The translations under genes were made by a program, and so were the position numbers. 64,000 nucleotides of DNA. Origin: Lumbricus terrestris (taxonomy: Eukaryota > Annelida > Clitellata > Crassiclitellata > Lumbricidae). The DNA lies in the NCBI GenBank assembly GCA_949752735.1, contig OX457053.1, positions 29,969,563 through 30,033,562 on the forward strand, in the 5' to 3' direction. Of the stretch, positions 55,632 to 64,000 are shown piece after piece. Position 1 is the first letter of the stretch. The number at the start of each line of letters is the position of its first letter. The notes under the pieces were generated by a model that was not told the origin of the DNA, ran no database searches, and was given only the letters and a program-made list of their open reading frames with translations.

Positions 55632-56405
55632 CAGGGTGGGCCATAAAAAAGACCCCTCTAGGTTTTTTGCCAATATCTTGACCAGAAGTAAGAATTTTCA
55701 AATGAAATTTTACAAGCTTAAAGACAATTCATATTTACACTTGATGGCCAGATTTTAGCAAATTATTTCAAACAGAGCAAAAGTTATGCCACTATTATGG
55801 AGGCCACCCACCGTTTTTTGACGATTTAAAAACGTAACGCAACAAAAAATAGGTTTTTGCCAATATCTTGGCCAAAAATAAGAATTTCGAAATGAAATTT
55901 TACAGGTTAATGGACAATTCATATTTACATATGATGGCCAGATTTCATAAAAATATTTCAAACAGAACAAAAGTTATATCACTTTTAGTGAGGCCACCCT
56001 ACGTTTTATGATGATTCCAAAAAGTCAAAAAATGGTGGGTGGCCTCACTAAAAGTGATATTACTTTTGTTCTGTTTGAAATATTTTTATGAAATCTGGCC
56101 ATCATATGTAAATATGAATTGTCTATTAACCTGTAAAATTTCATTTCGAAATTCTTACTTTTGGCCAAGATATTGGCAAAAACCTACCTTTTGTTGCGTT
56201 ACGTTTTTGAATCGTCAAAAAACGGTGGGTGGCCTTCCTAAAAGTGGCATAACTTTTGGTTTGTTTGAAATATTTTGATGAAATCTGAACATCAAATGTA
56301 AATATGAATTGTCTTTAAGACTGTAAAATTTCATGTCGAAATTCTTACTTTTGGTCAAGATATTGGCAAAAAACCTAGGGGGGGTCTTTTTTATGGCCCA
56401 CCCTG
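55632..56405. mobile_element. Palindromic foldback MITE, 774 bp, TA target (Tc1/mariner-like)
   Basis: Ends CAGGGTGGGCCATAAAAAAG and CTTTTTTATGGCCCACCCTG are inverted and flanked by TA (55630-55631 and 56406-56407). Each arm is built from tandem units beginning GTTTTTTGCCAATATCTTG and ending GTGG(G/C)TGGCCT, and the arms meet near 56020. No transposase. It ends 41 bases from the transmembrane exon of the scavenger receptor gene. Confidence 0.9.
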
Positions 56406-56446
56406 TATATAGACTGCACGCAACAGTATTTAGACCGGGTACTCAC

Positions 56447-56605
56447 CCTTCTGCCTTTAACGCAGATGACTATTAGGGCCAACAGGGCGCAGACGAGCAG
56501 CAGGGCCCCCAAGGCAATCAGACCGTACTGCACACCGTCATAGATCTGACGTTTGATCGTCACGCCGCGCAACGAATCTCTCTCTTTATCCGTCATGGAA
56601 TAAAC
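56447..56605 (-). other. Scavenger receptor exon: juxtamembrane and C-terminal transmembrane helix
   Basis: 53 codons, [14 protein letters not shown] through the hydrophobic run [20 protein letters not shown] and the stop-transfer CVKGRR. Acceptor TTCGTAG and strong donor GTGAGT. Confidence 0.85.
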
Positions 56606-57613
56606 CTACGAACAGAAGTTAGAAGTATGTTAATTTAGCGTCTGGTAGGAATATTGGGTCTAGAAATTCAACAAGATATAGCTTTGATACCTGATGGAAG
56701 AAAGGATCGAGGGAACAGAAAATGCTTAGGTCTACTATAGTTTGTTATCCCTATATACAGTAGTGGCGCCAGGGGTGCCAGGGGGTCTAAGCCCCTTAAA
56801 AAGGCCGTCCGGGGGCTAAGCCCCCTAAAAAGGGTAATCCGTTTTTTACATGTAAAACTGAAATATTTCCACGATAAGGCCCCTAAAAAATGAACCTAAA
56901 TCCACGAGATTTCGACCAAATGACTAAAAAAAGGTCGTCAGAAATTTTGGCGCATGAAAATGGAAAATTTCCTCCGCGAGGATTCAGCCCCCCAAACTTA
57001 AACCCTGGCGCCGCCACTGTCTACATAGATTCTGGAGTTTTATATCGACGAATGTAAGATCCTTCTACTGCCTGGCCTCAACCATTAAGGGCCTTGCCCC
57101 ATAATTCATAACTTCATATCTCTGACTTGATGGGTTTTCAAATTAATTAATTGTTACCGGAGGATGAGGAAGTGCCACAGTTTCAGAACATCTACAATCA
57201 GAGCTGTAGGCCTACTGGCAGAACTAGTGGCGAGTACACGTACGCAGTTGCCTACTGCAGTTGCCTAGACCTGTCCGCAGATCGTATTCACCATACACTA
57301 CACACAAATATTTGTGAGGTGAATGTACGCTGTGTACCCGCGTGTACCCTCGATCACGGTACAGTGTGGAAATTGTGGAAAAATAACTGGATGGGTTGGA
57401 CTACAATTCACTTGGAATTGGGGTGTGAAAAACAGACGCTACTACGGGATTCGTCACTCAGTGGCGTAAATCACAATTGCCTAAAAGAGAATTCGTGTCT
57501 CTGAATTCAGTGAATAGTGTGAAATGAAGGAGAGAGAATCAGCTAGGTGACATCGTGGCGTTGAGGAGGGGTTTAGGGTGTATGTGTGTGTGTGTGCGTG
57601 TGTGTGCGTGCGA

Positions 57614-57644
<31 letters not shown>

Positions 57645-57695
57645 TGTGCGTGCGCGCGCGTGCGTGCGTGCGTGCGTGCGTGCGTGCATGCGTGC

Positions 57696-57741
<46 letters not shown>

Positions 57742-57996
57742 CTCACCTCTTTCATCCACACAACTGGAATAACCGTGTGATTTTTCTCGAATTGTTTGGT
57801 CGTCCTGCAAAAAAAAAAACGATGGTAAAACGACGTTGCTGTCAGAGACAAACTTAATGGGACATCTCGGTTGGCAAGATAGAAGATATTGTGGCGGTTA
57901 TAATTATGATGATGAGGATGAGAATTACGATGTTGATGATGATGATGACGACGACGATGATGATGACGACGACGACGATGACGTCATGACGATAAC

Positions 57997-58031
<35 letters not shown>

Positions 58032-61000
58032 CGACGATGATGGTAGGAACGGGCAGTCCATTGGGCTATGATCAAGAGGCTAATGAAGACTAGTGTTAAG
58101 CGCTTCCACCTGGTGGTGCTGTCATATCACTGTACTCGTTGAGATGCCGAACGTGCTTATTAATTAATTACCAATCAATGTATGTAATAGGCATAATAGC
58201 GTCATCATTGAGTTTTTATATAGCGCACTTGCAAGATAACCTGCTCAGAATCGCTCACAGGCCAAACACGGCTAAATAAGGCAGATTTGAGTTCGAAAGG
58301 AACTTAGTGGTGTGACCTCTAGCCTCTATAGGCACCAAGCCGATCTCAACAGGTTCTATAGGACTAGGCTATAGCCACCGAGAAAGAGCGCCGCTACATT
58401 ACAGTGGGAGGCAGTAGGCCTATAGTCGGCGAACGAGGAACTAGGCCTAATTCAGCTTCACCATCGGATGATAATAATTTTGAGAGAATGTAAACTGTAA
58501 CTTTTCTCTCTAAACTTCTAGAACGCATTGTTGCTAGCCAGTTGATTGCATATTTAGATGTTAATGATGAACTGATCCCTTCTCAGCAGTCTGGTTTCCG
58601 GAGGAACCACTCCACAGAGACCCTTTTGCTCCGGCTTCTTTCTGACCTGTACTCCGCTATGGACCATGGTCAGGTTACGCTCTTGGCTCTTTTTGACGTT
58701 TCTTCTGCATTTGATTCTGTGGACCACTCCATCCTCCTGGAACGTCTTTCTACATCCTTTGGGCTGGTTGGACAGCCTCTACAATTGTTGCGTTCCTTCC
58801 TCTCTGATCGCTCAAACTGTGTGGTTGTTGGATCCTCTAGGTCCCCCTGGGTTCCTGCTCCTTTTGGTGTTCCTCAGGGCTCCGTACTTGGCCCCTTATT
58901 ATACCTTCTCTACACGGCTGATCTTTGTCCTCTACTTGAGTCCCGGGGTCTCCTCCACCAAATCTTTGCTGATGACACTCAAGCCTACATACATTCTAAC
59001 CCATTGGATTCAGTTAGCACTGTGCGACTAATGTGTCTGACTGTAGACGTCCTTTCCTCTTGGATGGCGTCAAATCGGCTTCTCCTAAATCCAAGTAAGA
59101 CTCAATTCATTTGGCTGGGTGGCCGTCGGCAACTTGAGAAGATCGATCTGCCTCTGCTTGCTCAAATCTTTCCTGACATTAGTTTCTCTTCCACGGTTCG
59201 TGACCTTGGTGTTACCCTTGACTGTGAACTCAGTCTCAGCCAGCATGTCAATCTTGTTGCTCGAAGCTGTTACTACCAGCTTCGTCAACTTCGAGTGATT
59301 GCACACTCTCTCTCTCTCTCATGATGCGCTGGTATGCCTTCATAACCAGTTGAATCGACCATTGTTGCTCAATCCTTGTTGGCCTCCCCTTGGGGTTCTG
59401 GGTCGGTTAGATCGGGTTCTGCGCTCTGCTGCCCGGCTCATTGGACGAATCCCTAAATTTTCCTCTGTTTCTACCTACATGCGTGATGTGCTGCATTGGT
59501 TGCCAATAGCCCAACGCATCCATTATCGAATTGCTGCCCTGGTCTCACGTTGTATCCTTGGTTGCGCTCCATCCTACCTGCGCATTCTTTGTCGCCCAGT
59601 CTCGGACATTGAAGCGCGTCGGGCCCTTCGCTCTGCTGCGAAGGGACAACTGCTTGTTCCACGGGCTCGCTTGGCTACCAGACAGTCCCGAGCCTTCTCG
59701 GTTGTGGGGCCGTCAATCTGGAATGACCTCCCCCCTAACCTCCAGATCCTCCACCTGACCAGTCAATCCTTATTCCTTCTTCTTCTTTTCGTGCTCTGCC
59801 CTTAGGCAGGTTCGAATGTTTGACGTCTCCAATCTTCTCTGTTCTGCGCTTTCATTTTCAGCTTCTGGTAGCCCTCTTTCATCATCCAGTCTAACAGTTT
59901 TTGTCTTGGTCTGCCTCTCGTTCTTTTTCCATCCATTTTCCCCTCTATGATTGTTCGCAGCATCGAGTCTCCTCTGAGTGTGTGCCCGATCCATCTTCTT
60001 TGTCTTTCTCTAATTGTGTGTATCATCGCTCTCTTTTCTCCGACTCTTCTCAATACCTCCTCATTGCTGATATGATCCCTCCAGCTGATTCTTTCTATCC
60101 TTCTCCATAACCACATTTCAAATGCCTCAATTCTCTTGATGTCTTCCATTCGCATAGTCCATGTCTCTGATCCATATAACATCACACTCCATACTAAGGT
60201 TTTTATCATTTTCTTTTTCAGCTCCTTATTGATTCCTCTTCTCAGTAGCTCTTTCCTCTTTTCAAATGCATCTTTTCCTAATACAATCCTTCGTTGTATT
60301 TCTCTGTGGCATCTAGCATCTTCCGTAATCGTACTGCCGAGATACGCAAATTCCTTGACTTGTTCTAATTCTTCTCCATCTATGAATATTTTAACTTCCT
60401 TCTGCTCTCCTTTGCTTATTCTCATAACCTTTGTTTTCTTTATGTTGATTTTCATTCCGTATTCTTTTGATGTTGTATTCAGCCGGTCCATCATTGTTTG
60501 TAACCCTTCCTGACTTTCTGCCATCATTGCTTGATCGTCTGCGAATCTTAATGCCCTGATCCACATTCCTCCCACTTTTATCCCTTCCTCCAGTTCTTCC
60601 AATGCCTCCTTGATTATCTCCTCTATATATATGTTGAACAGTAGCGGTGAAAGTGGGCATCCCTGTCTTACTCCCCTTCCTACCTTTCCTTGTTCAGAAT
60701 ATTCACCCTCTATCCTTATCTGTACTTTTTGTCCCATATACAGATTGCCTATCAGTCTTCTATCTCTCCAGTCCACGCCAACTCTTCTCAATGCCTTCAT
60801 CAGTCTCTTCCAGTCCACTCTGTCGAACGCCTTTTCATAGTCTACAAAACATATGTATACATCCTTTCCTATTTCGCAACTTCTTTCTGTTATTACTCTC
60901 AGTGACCCAATTGCATCTCTAGTTCCCATGCCTTTCCTAAACCCGAACTGATCATCTCCTATCTCATGTATTGCATCTGTTTTTGCTTGTAACCTTTTTG

Positions 61001-61446
61001 TTAGGATTCTGATCAAAATCTTTGACGCATGTGTAATGAGACTGATAGTGCGGTGGTCCTCACATCTAGTTGCGTTTGGCTTCTTTTTGATTGGTACCAT
61101 GATGGAATGTAGGTAGTCTTCCGGTTATTCCTTAAGTCCCTTAAATCTTTTTTCTTTTGCCGTGGCTGGGCTGGGAGCGCCTCTGAGTAGTTTCTTGAAG
61201 GGGCGCTATATAAATGCTAATAATGAATGAATGAATGAATGAATGAATGGATTTGATCTGATTTGATTTGATTGGAACGCTTACGGAAAAGTTGAGAGGT
61301 GCATCACATATGCGTTCAGCTGCATCATTCGGGAGGCTTCTACAACTTCACCAGTCATCTGGAACAACACATAAGACGTCGACGTACTACAGTCGGTTGC
61401 CCATTGGCTGCCTGCCTACTGTAACACTGCTGTAGCGTTAACTCTG

Positions 61447-61520
<74 letters not shown>

Positions 61521-62356
61521 CAACTATACATACCTTGTGCAAGACATTCACTGACAGTTAGTGAGCGTCATCGATTTATAGATAGAGACGATTAATGGAT
61601 CATGTGTAATTATAGTAAGAAGAAGAACAGCAGCAAGAACAAGACGAAGAACAAGAACAACAAGACGAAGAACAAGAACAACAAGACGAAGAACAAGAAC
61701 AACAAGACGAAGAACAAGAACAGCAAGACGAAGAACAACAAGACGAAGAACAAGAACAACAAGACGAAGAACAAGAACAACAGGACGAATACCAAGAACA
61801 ACAAGACGAAGAACAAGAACAACAAGACGAAGAACAAGAACAACAAGACGAAGAACAGGAACAACAAGACGAAGAACAAGAACAGCAGGACGAAGAACAA
61901 GAACAACAGGACAAAGAACAAGAGCAACATGACGAAGAACAAGAGCATCAAGACGAGGAACAGGAACAACAAGACGAAGAACAAGAACAACGGGACGAAT
62001 AACAAGAACAACGGGACGAAGACGAAGAAGAAGAAGAAGATAAGGAGAAGGAGAAGGAGAAGAAGAAGATAAGGAGGAGGAGAAAGGAGGAGGAGAGGAA
62101 GAAGAAGAAGATGATGATATTATTAAACCCTAAATATCATTAGTTTTACTGCACTCTTTTCCAGTAAAAATATGACACACAGTTTCTAACAAAAGAGAAC
62201 ATGCATTTCTATTTATATAGCGCCTGACCGGTTCAATGTTGAAGCTGGTCATGTGTTCCTTGGCGTTTGGGTTGATGCCATTGACTCGTTGTCTGTAGCT
62301 GCTGTATTTGCTTGCACCGAGGAAATGAGGTTGAGACAGGAGCAACGGTACGTTGT
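56447..62356 (-). CDS. CD36-family class B scavenger receptor, C-terminal part (partial gene, 4 exons)
   Basis: Exons in coding order on the minus strand: 62229-62356, 61285-61358, 57740-57806, 56447-56605. All have AG acceptors and GT donors, and phases 2/0, 0/2, 2/0 and 0/0 join without a stop. The joined product carries the CD36-family landmarks: [36 protein letters not shown]-like [26 protein letters not shown] and a final hydrophobic helix [21 protein letters not shown]36/SCARB proteins are two-pass membrane receptors for lipids, lipoproteins and microbial ligands; SCARB2 is lysosomal. The closest feel is SCARB1/SCARB2-like, but I cannot choose. The 5' exons lie beyond the right edge, and the last cytoplasmic exon was not found. 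Confidence 0.85.
56758..57019. mobile_element. hAT-type MITE, 262 bp
   Basis: Ends CAGTAGTGGCGCCAGG and CCTGGCGCCGCCACTG are inverted, the same terminus as 17232-17464. The flanks CCTATATA and TCTACATA agree at 6 of 8. It contains one hairpin element in reverse (ATGACTAAAAAAAGGTCGTC) and tandem CTAAGCCCC(C)TAAAAAGG units. Confidence 0.8.
57578..57741. repeat. (TG)n/(TGCG)n microsatellite at a scavenger receptor splice donor
   Basis: About 160 bp of CA/CGCA-type repeat on the sense (minus) strand starting three bases after the donor GTGAGT of exon 57740-57806. Confidence 0.92.
57905..58045. repeat. (GAT/GAC)n microsatellite
   Basis: Imperfect trinucleotide array; the poly-Asp and poly-His frames across it are artefacts. 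Confidence 0.9.
58205..58345 (-). repeat. L2-like LINE 3' tail fragment
   Basis: On the minus strand, TTTAGCCGTGTTTGGCCTGT followed by GAGCGATTCTGAGCAGG and GCGCTATATAAAAACTCAATG, the eroded tail of the L2-like family. Confidence 0.65.
58500..59769 (+). pseudogene. L2/CR1-like LINE, reverse transcriptase part (frameshifted)
   Basis: The frame from 58542 carries RT motifs: [38 protein letters not shown], the catalytic FADD (about 58967-58978), and [12 protein letters not shown] and DLGVTLD. At about 59300 a CTCTCT expansion shifts the frame. The next frame continues with [38 protein letters not shown] and [11 protein letters not shown], the usual C-terminal domain. 5' truncated, interrupted at 59779 by another LINE, and not functional. 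The (TGAA)n tail at 61215-61250 supports L2. Confidence 0.9.
59779..61124 (-). mobile_element. RTE-type LINE, 5'-truncated, nested in the L2-like LINE
   Basis: Flanked by the 9 bp duplication TTATTCCTT (59770-59778 and 61125-61133). On the minus strand it starts within RT and ends in a short GAA-type microsatellite tail after the stop codon. The host LINE sequence resumes exactly after the second duplication. Confidence 0.9.
59802..61100 (-). pseudogene. LINE reverse transcriptase ORF, C-terminal 432 residues
   Basis: An open frame from near RT motif 1 ([20 protein letters not shown]) through [41 protein letters not shown], the catalytic FADD and [11 protein letters not shown] to the C-terminal [24 protein letters not shown] and [12 protein letters not shown]. 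The endonuclease and upstream part are lost by 5' truncation, but the remainder has no stop, so the insertion is fairly recent. The family is probably RTE-like; related clades share this C-terminus. Confidence 0.88.
61134..61250 (+). repeat. 3' end of the interrupted L2-like LINE with shared tail
   Basis: Contains [15 protein letters not shown] coding remnant text, then GCTGGGAGCGCCTCTGAGTA, CTTGAAGGGGCGCTATATAA and a (TGAA)n repeat. This tail is the reference for the many tail-only fragments and SINE tails in the window. Confidence 0.85.
61285..61358 (-). other. Scavenger receptor exon [15 protein letters not shown]
   Basis: 74 bp between acceptor TGTTGTTCCAG and donor GTAAGC. It starts in phase 0 and ends in phase 2, exactly the phases required by its neighbours. 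Corresponds to the TG(x)ARKRLQ strand of CD36-family ectodomains. Confidence 0.85.
61448..61516. repeat. (AT)n microsatellite
   Basis: About 33 AT units. Confidence 0.95.
61616..62115. repeat. (AACAAGACGAAGAACAAG)n minisatellite
   Basis: About 20 units of roughly 21 bp (or 12 bp when shortened), grading into AAGAAGAAG at the right. Both strands stay open for over 100 codons with Lys/Asn/Thr or Ser/Cys or Leu/Phe repeats; these are not genes. Confidence 0.92.
62229..62356 (-). other. Scavenger receptor exon with PHF and NPN motifs
   Basis: 128 bp, acceptor GCCGTATAG and donor GTCAGG. Encodes [16 protein letters not shown] and [19 protein letters not shown]. The PHF(x)A and G(x)NPN(x)xxH motifs are near-invariant in the CD36 family. 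The intron begins directly with a GCGCTATATAAAT tail fragment. Confidence 0.88.
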
Positions 62357-62424
62357 CTATACGGCAAAGCAACAGTAGCAACAGATTGAAACGCTACTGC
62401 TATGCATTCAAGTTTATAACCGTT

Positions 62425-62805
62425 ATTGTCGTCATCATCATTGTCACAATCATCGTCGTCATCATAATCGTCGTCGTCATCACCATTGTCATAATCATTG
62501 TCGTCATCGTCGTCGTCGTCATCATCATCGTGATCGTCGTCGTCGTCATCAGCATCATCATCGTCGTTGTCATCATCATCATCACCATCATTTTCATTAT
62601 CATCATGATCGTCGTCGTCATCATCATTGTCACAATCATTGTCGTCACCGTCGTCGTCGTCGTCATCATCATCGTGATCGTCGTCGTCATCATCATCATC
62701 ATCGTCGTTGTCATCATCATCATCACCATCATTTTCATTATCATCATGATCGTCATCGATATCGTTGTCATCATATTTCAAACCGTCGTCGTTATCTTTA
62801 TTTTT
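62425..62805. repeat. (TCA/TCG)n microsatellite
   Basis: About 380 bp of imperfect CAT/CGT trinucleotide array with an internal duplication of about 120 bp (the block at 62560-62640 recurs at 62700-62760). Poly-Asp and Ile/Val frames are artefacts. Confidence 0.92.
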
Positions 62806-62885
62806 GTCACCATCACAATTCAAGGATTTGTGCAATGGTAGATTTTCTCGCAGAAGACAGTCTCGCATTGTTAGGTTATCTTATC

Positions 62886-63048
62886 CATGGGCGGAGTTTG
62901 GTTTCCGTTTTTGGAGGGGCTAAAGCCTTCTTGGGAGGGGGGCTAAGCCCGGGGAAAAGATACCATTTACACGGTAAAAAATGAATCTGGGTCTTCTTGG
63001 GGAGGGGGCTATAGCCTCCCCAGCCCCTGATAAACTCCCCCCCCCATG
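62886..63048. mobile_element. MITE with CATGGGCGGAG ends, 163 bp
   Basis: The left end CATGGGCGGAGTTTG pairs with the right end AAACTCCCCCCCCCATG. Exact 8 bp target duplication ATCTTATC at 62878-62885 and 63049-63056. Same terminus as 16284-16542. Confidence 0.85.
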
Positions 63049-63189
63049 ATCTTATCAAAGTAAACACGAAAACCTTGTTGTTTAGTGACCGTACAATTAT
63101 TTTGGCGTTCACGCTGGTGACTCTGCAGTCAATTTTTCAGTGAATTGATCTGATGACATTCACTACCGTACACACAGCTCTCGGAATAG

Positions 63190-63420
63190 GTGCCAGGCCA
63201 TGTAATGTCTGGTAAACCCGGAACATGGCCTCCATACTGCGAGATGGAAAGGAACTGGGGAGCCTACCATCTCCAAACAGCATCATGAATAATGGGACGG
63301 GATTGGAAATGGATGAAATGATAAGACTTGCGGAAGACAGGAGACGCTGGAGGAATATTGTTCATGATGCGGCCGAACCTCGTAACGAGGATGGCTGAGA
63401 ACAGAACAGAACAGAACATG
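63190..63420 (+). repeat. LINE 3' end with (GAACA)n tail
   Basis: Encodes GLEMDEMIRLAEDRRRWR followed by NEDG and a stop, the typical C-terminus of RTE-like LINE ORFs, then GAACAGAACAGAACA. Confidence 0.75.
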
Positions 63421-63552
63421 TAATGTTGTCTTGTGGGCTATGGACGGAAACCTATAGTGCTAGCCAGCCAGAGAGTCGTTTGAATATAAATAAGCCAGAA
63501 TGTTACGTGAGAAAACAGAACACCTGTTATTGCGCCCTTTTACGATTTTTTT

Positions 63553-63715
63553 TACCCAGAGGCGCTACTGTAACAGACTACAGCGGATTCGGAGTCTCAC
63601 GAGCATTTGCGAGTGAAGGACTTGCTCGAGATTCCTAAGCGGCGGCTTGAGGTGGATTCGAATTTGGAATCCCTTGGCTCTAAGGCACCGTAACCCTCCA
63701 CTATAGACCACAGCG
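63553..63715 (-). repeat. tRNA-derived SINE, same family as 50581
   Basis: On the minus strand it has GTGGTCTATAGTGGAGGGTTAC, B-box ATTCGAATCC, CCGCCGCTTAGGAATCTCGA, and the tail start AGCGCCTCTGGG. Confidence 0.75.
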
Positions 63716-63746
63716 CTTCAACGATGAAACTATGCTGTCACGCATG

Positions 63747-64000
63747 CATAGGCGTACGGGAGATTTCAGCAGTGGGGGGCAAAGATTTAGCTTCTGCCCG
63801 AAAAAAATACTGAAATCTCGTGGGAAAGTAAAACTTTCTCCTGGAAAAAAGTTGATGACTTTTTCAGCCATTTCACGGTCTGCTTGCCCGAAAAACACAC
63901 TTGCCCGAAAAGTTGATGACCTTTTTTTTAGTCATTTCCCGGGTCTGCCTGCCCGAAAACCAGTTTTGCCCGAAATTTGGAAGGCATTCCCCCCTGGACC
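63747..64000. mobile_element. MITE, second copy of the 31739 family, cut by the window edge
   Basis: Begins CATAGGCGTACGGGAGATTT and repeats the GCCCGAAAA and ATGACC(T)nAGTCAT interior of 31739-32093. The right end is outside the window. Confidence 0.85.

Noticed and set aside
57151..57504. 117-codon plus-strand frame beginning at TTG
   Set aside because: No ATG start near its beginning, no known domain, and it lies in an intron of the minus-strand receptor gene.
61600..62072. Lys/Asn-rich, Ser/Cys-rich and Leu/Phe-rich frames
   Set aside because: All come from one 21 bp minisatellite read in different frames.
62233..62868. 211-codon poly-Asp frame on the minus strand
   Set aside because: Mostly a CAT/CGT microsatellite. 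Its last part overlaps the real scavenger receptor exon in another frame.

Overview
The window is animal (metazoan) genomic DNA, AT-rich and very repeat-dense, with intron-rich genes on both strands. Two intact-looking Ty3/gypsy elements carry integrase upstream of reverse transcriptase, which is the mark of the GMR1 clade first described from deuterostomes. Together with the very frequent TAGGCCTA-type words and tRNA-derived SINEs, this suggests a marine deuterostome invertebrate, perhaps an echinoderm. That is an inference, not an identification.

Layout. 1-4898: a retroelement-like leader and a short unassigned ORF, a MITE, a SINE and unannotated DNA. 4899-15967: an 11 kb GMR1-type LTR retrotransposon with 205 bp LTRs and 5 bp target duplication GTGAT. 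It has been hit by two DNA transposons: a 1.3 kb P-like element in its leader and a 3.2 kb palindromic foldback element inside gag. A nonsense codon also splits its integrase. 16000-19229: GAT-type microsatellites, hAT-like MITEs and a 37-codon ORF with a hydrophobic N-terminus. 19235-26724: a second GMR1-type element on the minus strand, with 1061 bp LTRs that look identical and one open 1620-aa gag-pol frame, so a recent and possibly active insertion.

27644-51290 (+): a complete SCYL1-like gene (N-terminal kinase-like protein, a COPI/Golgi trafficking pseudokinase). I could assemble 20 coding exons in frame, giving 871 aa. Its introns hold SINEs, L2-like LINE tails, hAT, mariner and 4-bp-TSD MITEs, and minisatellites. 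56447-62356 (-): the last recognised exons of a CD36-family class B scavenger receptor gene, convergent with SCYL1. Four exons join in phase, including the C-terminal transmembrane exon. Its 5' exons lie beyond the window and its final cytoplasmic exon was not found. One of its introns contains an L2-like LINE with an RTE-type LINE nested in it. 62390-64000: microsatellite, MITEs, a LINE tail and a SINE.

The two host genes are ordinary conserved genes. The unusual content is the mobile DNA: two GMR1 families, nested insertions that can be ordered in time from their target duplications, foldback elements built from internal tandem units, a group of MITEs sharing a small ATGAC...GTCAT hairpin, and SINEs that share a 3' tail with an L2-like LINE.
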